NCBI GenBank assembly: GCA_936920195.1
Contig: CAKZHE010000067.1
Location: 1 to 40,175, forward strand
From: an uncultured cyanobacterium
GTDB taxonomy: Bacteria > Cyanobacteriota > Cyanobacteriia > Cyanobacteriales > FACHB-T130
Direction: 5' to 3'
DNA length: 40,175 bases
Of the stretch, positions 34,835 through 40,175 are shown piece by piece. The notes under the pieces were generated by a model. It had not been told where the DNA came from and did no database searches. It worked only from the letters and a program-made list of their open reading frames with translations. How positions within the stretch are numbered: position 1 is the stretch's first letter; each line of letters opens with the position of its first letter. Position numbers and translations under genes: made by a program.

Positions 34835-36115
34835 CTACTGGTTGAGGTAACTGCTGTTTGCGGGTAAACAGATAGGTACTTTATTTTCGCATACTCTGAG
34901 GGCGATCGCATCCATAAAATCTACGATTGGTAACATCTTTTTCTCGAAATCAAATTCCGCCTGAAAGCAGTTTTTGGCGTTTTGGCTATAAATTTTGTAG
35001 GAATTGAGAATTTTATGCAGGGCAAACTGAATTTCTTCCGGATTGCCGGGATTGGTAATTACCTCTCCAAAATGATATTTTTCATTTAGTCTGACTAGGG
35101 AAGGCAAGTTGCTAATTAACACTGGCTTGCCATGCTTCAAATAATAGGCTAATTTTCCTGATGCCATGCCAATTTTGGTAAAGTTATGGCTGCCAAAATT
35201 GGCATACAACGCTAACCCAATCGTTGTCGAAGCATAAACATCATCTACTTGTTCGTAGGGAACGGGATTCAAAGACAAAATTAAATTTCTGGAATTGGCT
35301 TTTTCCAGAAGTTCTAGATACTCTCCATTATCTGCTCTTTCATTAGGATTTACCCCGTGCAGAACCAAGGCGCAGCCACTATTAATCGAGGCAAAAGATT
35401 CCGCTAAGGCTCTGGAACTCGTATGATCGTTGATCATGCCAGCTTGAGAAATGATCCAAGGAAATTGCTTGGTACACAAATTAAACTTTTCCCGAAAAAA
35501 GTTTGGGTTAATCTTGGCATGATTGGTATTCAGGGGACTATTTGGTAAATAGAAAAAGTTGGGGATATCAGCTTGGAAAAATTGTGATAGTGTTTGGAGG
35601 CGATCGCTATCTTGAATAATCACCGATTCCGCTTGACTAAAAAATAAACTGCCTACTATTTTTGCCAGAAACTTCCCTAGAGGATTTTTCCTCAGTTCGG
35701 GCAATTCTAAAGACATAAACATGAATTTTTGCTGAAACAAATAAAAGCACAGCCAGCCAATTAGTAAGCTGGGTAAATCCACTACAATATTAATGGTGTT
35801 TTTGTTTTTTTTGATTTGATCTTTAGTTTGCCAAAGATGAACTAGGCACTGCCAGTTAAAACTTAATATCGTTAATAATTTCCCTAATTTCGGCAGATTG
35901 AAGTGCTGGCATAATTTAACTAGCCTGGAACTTGTTTGTAAATAGATCGCTTCTATAGCGTCACCAATTTTTTCTGGTTGCGAAATCTTGTTTTCGCTAG
36001 CAAAAACCGTCACTACATAGCCCCGTTTTTCGAGGATTTTAGCGCTATTAACCACAGTAGGAGCTGTGCCAACATAGCCATCGTAAAAGAAAATAGAACA
36101 ACCTTGGTATTGCAT
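34835..36115 (-). CDS. Glycosyltransferase, GT-B fold (GT4-like)
   Basis: The 426-aa protein begins with a Rossmann-like segment (CSIFFYDGYVGTAPTVVNSAKILEKRGYVVTVFAS) and carries a C-terminal donor domain (SRNLILSLNPVPYEQVDDVYASTTIGLALYANFGSHNFTKIGMASGKLAYYLKHGKPVLISNLPSL). Hydrophobic stretches about 90-125 could touch the membrane. It is more diverged than the downstream GT4. It is A/T-richer than its neighbours, which is compatible with horizontal transfer as is common for surface-glycan genes. Sugar specificity unknown. Confidence 0.85.
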   Translation of the reverse strand: MQYQGCSIFFYDGYVGTAPTVVNSAKILEKRGYVVTVFASENKISQPEKIGDAIEAIYLQTSSRLVKLCQHFNLPKLGKLLTILSFNWQCLVHLWQTKDQIKKNKNTINIVVDLPSLLIGWLCFYLFQQKFMFMSLELPELRKNPLGKFLAKIVGSLFFSQAESVIIQDSDRLQTLSQFFQADIPNFFYLPNSPLNTNHAKINPNFFREKFNLCTKQFPWIISQAGMINDHTSSRALAESFASINSGCALVLHGVNPNERADNGEYLELLEKANSRNLILSLNPVPYEQVDDVYASTTIGLALYANFGSHNFTKIGMASGKLAYYLKHGKPVLISNLPSLVRLNEKYHFGEVITNPGNPEEIQFALHKILNSYKIYSQNAKNCFQAEFDFEKKMLPIVDFMDAIALRVCENKVPICLPANSSYLNQ

Positions 36116-36145
36116 AATTTTATCCCGCAGGAAATTAATAAATCC

Positions 36146-36234
36146 AGGACTTACGCAACGCCTCTATTAGTAGGGTGCGTTACGCTGCGCTAACGCACCA
36201 TTAACGCTATATGCGGAGCAACTGCTTAAGTCCT
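36146..36234. mobile_element. Palindromic MITE-like element
   Basis: AGGACTTACGCA at 36146-36157 and TGCTTAAGTCCT at 36223-36234 are inverted copies matching at 11 of 12 positions. Between them GGTGCGTTA (36174-36182) and TAACGCACC (36191-36199) form a second stem. No coding capacity. Similar AGGACTTACGCA-bounded elements are common in cyanobacterial gaps. Confidence 0.55.
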
Positions 36235-36240
36235 AAAATC

Positions 36241-36271
36241 CTTAGTAACCGATTTTTAATCGGTTACTAAG
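36241..36271. terminator. 14-bp hairpin, possible terminator or repeat
   Basis: CTTAGTAACCGATT (36241-36254) pairs perfectly with 36258-36271 over a TTT loop. It follows the MITE-like element by 6 nt. It lies about 200 nt past the stop of the aminotransferase gene, which ends at 36471. It lacks a clean T-run, so it may be a repeat rather than a true terminator. Confidence 0.4.
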
Positions 36272-36470
36272 TCCAATTAGATGTAATGCACCCAGTGAGT
36301 TATTTTGGGTATTTTAAACTCAACGAAAATCTTTTAATTTAGAGCAGATTAACTACTGAATAGTTCCTGATATTCTTTAATTTGAACTTATTTCATGCGA
36401 GTTTGTCAACCAATTTGATTTTGGGGTCGATCATCAGAAGCTATGCTGCCAGAAAAGCCAAAAATTGATT

Positions 36471-37595
36471 TTATGCCATCATTAAGAGTTCCCGTACTGC
36501 GATCGCTACTCGCTCTATTTGTTCGCTAGTTAGCGCCAGTCCGCTAGGGAGATAAAAACCTCTTCTAGCCAGACGCTCGGCCACAGGATAAGACTCTCCT
36601 AGAAATAGTCCCATTTTGCGAAATACTGGCTGTTCGTGCATAGGCCAAAAAAATGGTCTAGTGCCAATTTTTTGTTCACCCAATCTCTTCATCGCTTCAG
36701 CGGCATCAAAGGGAATTTTCTCCTTTAAAACTAAACCATATACCCAATAAATATTGTGGGCGTATTCCTTAGATACTAAAGGTAATTCTATCCCCGGAAC
36801 ATCTGCCAAAAGTTCTGTATATCGTTTTCCCATTTGGTGCTTGCGAATTACAAACTCATCTAGTCGTTCCAATTGTGCTAACCCTAAAGCGGCTTGTAAG
36901 TTGGTCATCCGCAAATTCCAACCTAATTCTTCGTGGACAAATCTGCGGGTTGGTTGAAAGCATAAATTCCGCAAAGATTGACAGCGTTCGGCTAAAACTT
37001 CGTTGTCAGTCACAATCATTCCTCCTTCGCCTGTGGTAATATGCTTGTTGGGATAAAAGCTAAAGGTACTAATATCGCCAAAACTTCCACAAGGTTGATT
37101 GTTATAGGTTTGACCGTGCATTTCTGCCGCGTCTTCAATGATGTGCAAGCCATATTTTTCAGCTAGTGCCAAAATCGGAGCCATATCTACAGGTAAACCA
37201 TAGATATGAACTACCATAATTGCTTTGGTTTTGGGGGTAATTTTGGCTTCAATTTGTGCCGCTACCATGTTCCAGGTATCCGGCTCGCTGTCTACAACTA
37301 CGGGGATAGCTCCGGCTCGGACAATGGCGGCAGCACAGGAAATAATGGTGAAAGTGGGCAAAATAACTTCATCTCCAGCCCCAATTCCTAGAGCAACAAC
37401 AGCGGCATCCAAAGCTACTGAACCATTACTAACTGCGATCGCATATTTGCGCCCTACTCTCGCCGCAAATTCCTGTTCAAATCGCTTGACAAAAGGTCCT
37501 TCAGAAGAAATCCAACCTTGATCGATACACTCATTTAAATATTGCCGTTCTTTGCCATCAAGCAATGGTTGATTGACTGGAATTGTTTCTATCAT
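36471..37595 (-). CDS. DegT/DnrJ/EryC1/StrS aminotransferase, perosamine-synthase-like
   Basis: The 374-aa PLP enzyme has GWISSEGPFVKRFEQEFA, VSNGSVALDAAVVALGIG, DEVILPTFTIISCAAAIV, EDAAEMHG, and the PLP-lysine motif FSFYPNKHITTGEGGM, followed by GWNLRMTNLQAALGLAQL. These blocks fit NDP-4-keto-sugar aminotransferases, closest in style to GDP-perosamine synthases. It would make a 4-amino-6-deoxysugar nucleotide for surface polysaccharide. It ends the aminotransferase/cupin pair (15-nt gap) and supports a glycan role for the region. Exact substrate not certain. Confidence 0.93.
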   Translation of the reverse strand: MIETIPVNQPLLDGKERQYLNECIDQGWISSEGPFVKRFEQEFAARVGRKYAIAVSNGSVALDAAVVALGIGAGDEVILPTFTIISCAAAIVRAGAIPVVVDSEPDTWNMVAAQIEAKITPKTKAIMVVHIYGLPVDMAPILALAEKYGLHIIEDAAEMHGQTYNNQPCGSFGDISTFSFYPNKHITTGEGGMIVTDNEVLAERCQSLRNLCFQPTRRFVHEELGWNLRMTNLQAALGLAQLERLDEFVIRKHQMGKRYTELLADVPGIELPLVSKEYAHNIYWVYGLVLKEKIPFDAAEAMKRLGEQKIGTRPFFWPMHEQPVFRKMGLFLGESYPVAERLARRGFYLPSGLALTSEQIERVAIAVRELLMMA

Positions 37596-37610
37596 AGGAA
37601 ATGAGGTAAT

Positions 37611-38063
37611 TTAAACTATTTTGACTTGTTCGCCAGCAATTCCGGTAAAGCGAATTTTATCTAGTTCGCCGACAAAAGGACCTTGTTTAATTTCAATCAT
37701 CTCTAGGTCTTCTAGGACTTCAAACCCGTGACCGCCTGTAATTAACAAAATGATATCGCCAGCCGCTAAAATGCGACTTTCTAAATATTCCTGCTCGTCG
37801 CTATAAAAATCCACCCGAAGTTGACCTTTTTTAATCAATAAAACTTCTTGCGTGTACAACACTTCTCTGGCAACGGGGTTATGAACGTGGGGCTGAATTT
37901 GTTTCCCCGCCGGATGATTCATATAAGCCAGTTGCTGAGAAAAGCTATTGGGGGTGAAAAAATGAATCCCCGGTTTGCTAAAATTAGCGGAGATGATTAA
38001 AGCTAGCAAATTATCGTTATGGATAATTTGTTGGACTAATTCTTGGGTTAAATGCGATGTCAT
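37611..38063 (-). CDS. Cupin-fold protein, WxcM/WbuC-like
   Basis: The 150-aa form starts at ATG 38063; an ATG six codons earlier (38081) is also open and would encode a HIP1 site, and neither has a strong ribosome site. A cupin barrel is visible: PAGKQIQPHVHNPVAREVLYTQEVLLIKKGQLRVDFYSDEQEYLESRILAAGDIILLITGGHGFEVLED. The H-x-H...G...G/H pattern supports metal or sugar-nucleotide binding, as in small cupins of O-antigen loci. It is likely to act on the same sugar pathway as the aminotransferase that follows it. Confidence 0.82.
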   Translation of the reverse strand: MTSHLTQELVQQIIHNDNLLALIISANFSKPGIHFFTPNSFSQQLAYMNHPAGKQIQPHVHNPVAREVLYTQEVLLIKKGQLRVDFYSDEQEYLESRILAAGDIILLITGGHGFEVLEDLEMIEIKQGPFVGELDKIRFTGIAGEQVKIV

Positions 38064-38280
38064 AGTAGGCGATCGCCTCATGTTTGATAATCAGTTTATC
38101 CCAATATCTATTGTATCATAGGCTACTGAGCGATCCCTGAAAATCACAAAAGTTTATATTGAGGAAAATCAATTTGTCTGCTTGAAGGCAATTAACTTGG
38201 AAATAAATAATTTAAAGATTCAATTGTTCATTTTTGTTGTCCGTCCAGGTTTGCAAGGCACATAAATATTTCTAGCGATT

Positions 38281-40026
38281 ATGAAATTTCGGATTAAATC
38301 CTTACCACTAGATGTTGTTGATTTGATTGCCGCCGGAGAAGTAATTGATTCCCTGGCGGCAGTAGTACGAGAATTAGTAGAAAATGCCCTAGATGCTAAT
38401 GCGACGCGGATGACTATTTCTCTGTGGCCTTCTCAGTGGCGAGTGCAGGTAGCAGATAATGGTATGGGGATGGATTTAGCTGACTTGCAGCAAGCAGCAG
38501 CGGCGCATACTACTAGCAAAATTAGTTGCTGCGAAGACCTGTGGCAAATTACCAGTTTAGGATTTCGCGGCGAAGCTTTGCATAGTTTGGCAGCCCTATC
38601 GGAACTAGAAATTTTTAGCCGCCCTGATTTCTATTTATCCCACTTTGCAGAAAAAATTAACACTGAGTCCCAAAATACTACCGCAGAGGTACTGAATTTA
38701 TCTTCGGCGAGGGAGGGTTGGCGAGGGATTTATAATTCCCAAGGGGAAGTAATGCGAGTTGAAACTGCGGCGATCGCCCCTGGTACAATCGTCAATGTTG
38801 CCAATCTCTTCGGGACTTGGACAGCCCGACGGCAAGGATTGCCCCCCCTGAACCAGCAATTGCGTGCCGTCCAAACTACGATTTATCATCTTGCCCTTTG
38901 CCATCCCCAAGTAACTTGGCAGATTCAGCAAAATGACCGTCCGTGGTTTTCTGTGAGTCCAGGGACAACAGCGGTAGAAATCTTACCCCAAATCCTGAAA
39001 GATGTTCGCAGCGAAGACTTACAATTATTTAGCCAGGAATTACCGCTAGAAGAATCTACAGCCAACTTACAAGTAGTCATAGGATTGCCAGATCGTTGTC
39101 ACCGCCACCGCGCCGACTGGGTGAAAGTCGCAGTTAATCATCGGATAGTGCGATCGCCAGAACTAGAACAAACTATTTTAGGCGCATTTCAAAGAACATT
39201 ACCCCGCGATCGCTATCCAGTTTGTTTTCTGCATCTGCAAGTTCCCCCCGCCCAAATTGACTGGAATCGTCACCCCGCCAAAACCGAGATTTATTTACAA
39301 AACTTGAATTATTGGCAAGAACAAACGGCGATCGCCATTAATCAGGCATTATTAATTAGTCCCGCCAGCCCTTCCCCATCAGTTTATGCCCAGCGGACAA
39401 GCAAACTGCTCAAAGCTGCTGAAACCCAAGGTAATTATAATGCCCAACGGGTTATTCAACCAACCGATGAATGGGAGCCAACAACATCCTTAGTGGCGAT
39501 CGCCCAAGTTCGGCAAATGTATATTTTAGCCGAACATCCCGCAGGAATGTGGTTGATCGAACAGCATATCGCCCACGAACGAGTATTATACGAACAATTA
39601 GTTGACCGCTGGCAGATTGTTCCCCTAGAGCCACCCCTGATTCTCAACCAATTATCGGTAGCGCAACTAGAGCAACTAGCGCGAATTGGGTTAGAAGTAG
39701 AAAGCTTTGGCGAGCAACTTTGGGCAATTCGCAGCGCTCCCGCTCCCCTAGCTGCCAGGGAAGACTGTGCCGATGCCATCCTAGAACTGAGTTTAGCCGG
39801 AGACTTACAAGCTGCCCAAGTTGCCACCGCCTGCCGCACCGCTATCCGCAACGGTACACCCTTGACTTTACCAGAAATGCAAACCTTGATCGCCCAATGG
39901 CAGCGATCGCGCCATCCCCGCACCTGCCCCCACGGACGACCAATTTATTTACCCTTAGAAGAATCATCCCTAGCTCGTTTCTTTCGCCGTCATTGGGTAA
40001 TCGGCAAAAGTCATGGACTTGCTTAA
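38281..40026 (+). CDS. mutL: DNA mismatch repair protein MutL
   Basis: The 581-aa protein has the GHKL ATPase: ELVENALDANATRM (Glu31 as catalytic base), ADNGMGMD, TTSKI, and LGFRGEALHSLAALS. The DNA-facing domain has KVAVNHRIV and DWNRHPAKTEI. The C-terminal domain contains EQHIAHERVLYE (from residue 427), a variant of the DQHAxxExxxxE endonuclease motif with Glu for Asp and Ile for Ala; ACRTAIRNG and CPHGRPIYL also match. MutL couples mismatch recognition to strand removal. The usual ERPAS motif after AGEV reads IDSLAA here. mutS is not in the window. Confidence 0.96.
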   Translation: MKFRIKSLPLDVVDLIAAGEVIDSLAAVVRELVENALDANATRMTISLWPSQWRVQVADNGMGMDLADLQQAAAAHTTSKISCCEDLWQITSLGFRGEALHSLAALSELEIFSRPDFYLSHFAEKINTESQNTTAEVLNLSSAREGWRGIYNSQGEVMRVETAAIAPGTIVNVANLFGTWTARRQGLPPLNQQLRAVQTTIYHLALCHPQVTWQIQQNDRPWFSVSPGTTAVEILPQILKDVRSEDLQLFSQELPLEESTANLQVVIGLPDRCHRHRADWVKVAVNHRIVRSPELEQTILGAFQRTLPRDRYPVCFLHLQVPPAQIDWNRHPAKTEIYLQNLNYWQEQTAIAINQALLISPASPSPSVYAQRTSKLLKAAETQGNYNAQRVIQPTDEWEPTTSLVAIAQVRQMYILAEHPAGMWLIEQHIAHERVLYEQLVDRWQIVPLEPPLILNQLSVAQLEQLARIGLEVESFGEQLWAIRSAPAPLAAREDCADAILELSLAGDLQAAQVATACRTAIRNGTPLTLPEMQTLIAQWQRSRHPRTCPHGRPIYLPLEESSLARFFRRHWVIGKSHGLA

Positions 40027-40028
40027 AA

Positions 40029-40175
40029 GGGAACAGGGAACAGGGTGGGGAGAGGGAACAGGGAACAGGGAACAGGGAACAGGGAATAGGGAACAGGGAA
40101 CAGGGAAAAGGGAATAGGGAATAGGGAATAGGGAATAGTGAATAGGGATGTGGGATGAGGGAATAGTGATTAGTG
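40029..40175. repeat. GGGAACA/GGGAATA heptad tandem repeat
   Basis: From just after the mutL stop to the window edge the plus strand is built of GGGAACAG-type heptads, drifting to GGGAATA/GGGAATAG units after about 40115. It belongs to the same repeat class as 2650-2690. The array runs beyond the window. Confidence 0.85.

Larger units (their letters stand above)
36116..36470. other. 355-nt intergenic region with two palindromic repeat elements
   Basis: It holds the 36146-36234 element and the 36241-36271 hairpin described separately. The remaining 36272-36470 part is A/T-rich and has no open frame of note. It separates the glycosyltransferase group from the aminotransferase/cupin pair, so the promoter of the first group probably lies here. 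Confidence 0.5.

Noticed and set aside
39456-39923. 155-codon minus-strand frame inside mutL
   Set aside because: Antisense to conserved MutL motifs, with no independent start signal.

Overview
The window is from a cyanobacterium, most likely a filamentous, repeat-rich one. The evidence is the very frequent GCGATCGC (HIP1) octamer on both strands, GGGAACA-type heptad repeats at both ends, several small palindromic repeats in the gaps, and cyanobacterial accessory families (Uma2 nuclease, DUF4351 protein, clan AA protease with a small partner). I cannot name the genus from sequence alone.

Layout. 1-8.5 kb holds unlinked chromosomal genes: a peptidase-dead (HlyB-like) ABC exporter with a cyclic-nucleotide-domain-like N-terminus, a Uma2 nuclease, gcvT, a DUF4351 nuclease-like protein, an orphan DppB-type permease, a lipoprotein and a 97-aa conserved-looking protein. 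8.5-30.9 kb, all on the minus strand, is a nearly complete contractile injection system (CIS) of the eCIS/Pvc/Afp type. In transcription order it has two sheaths, a tube, a chaperone-like protein, a small DUF6760-like ORF, a second tube, a long disordered protein, a LysM tube adaptor, a hub, a spike, a gp25 wedge, two baseplate proteins, a P2 gpI-like protein, a repeat-rich fibre, a PAAR-like tip, a small coiled coil, an AAA+ ATPase, a DUF4157 effector, a 128-aa unknown and a DUF4255 terminator/cap. A two-gene cassette (90-aa protein plus aspartic protease) interrupts it at 26.4-27.0 kb. 31.2-38.1 kb holds a DUF4127-like protein and a minus-strand glycan set (two glycosyltransferases, a methyltransferase, a DegT-family aminotransferase, a cupin). 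mutL closes the window on the plus strand.

How it works together. Sheath, tube, baseplate and ATPase genes would build a syringe-like particle whose cargo is probably the 669-aa protein. That protein has an eCIS-core (DUF4157) N-terminus and a C-terminus that reads as a RelA/SpoT-type nucleotide pyrophosphokinase domain with its key Asp, Tyr and Glu in place. The 128-aa gene just downstream is a candidate immunity or loading partner. The most interesting points are this effector module, a DUF6760-like reading frame with no usable start codon that lies in the -1 frame of a tail-chaperone-like gene, and a disordered structural-operon protein sharing a short MPxQAK-type motif with the effector.
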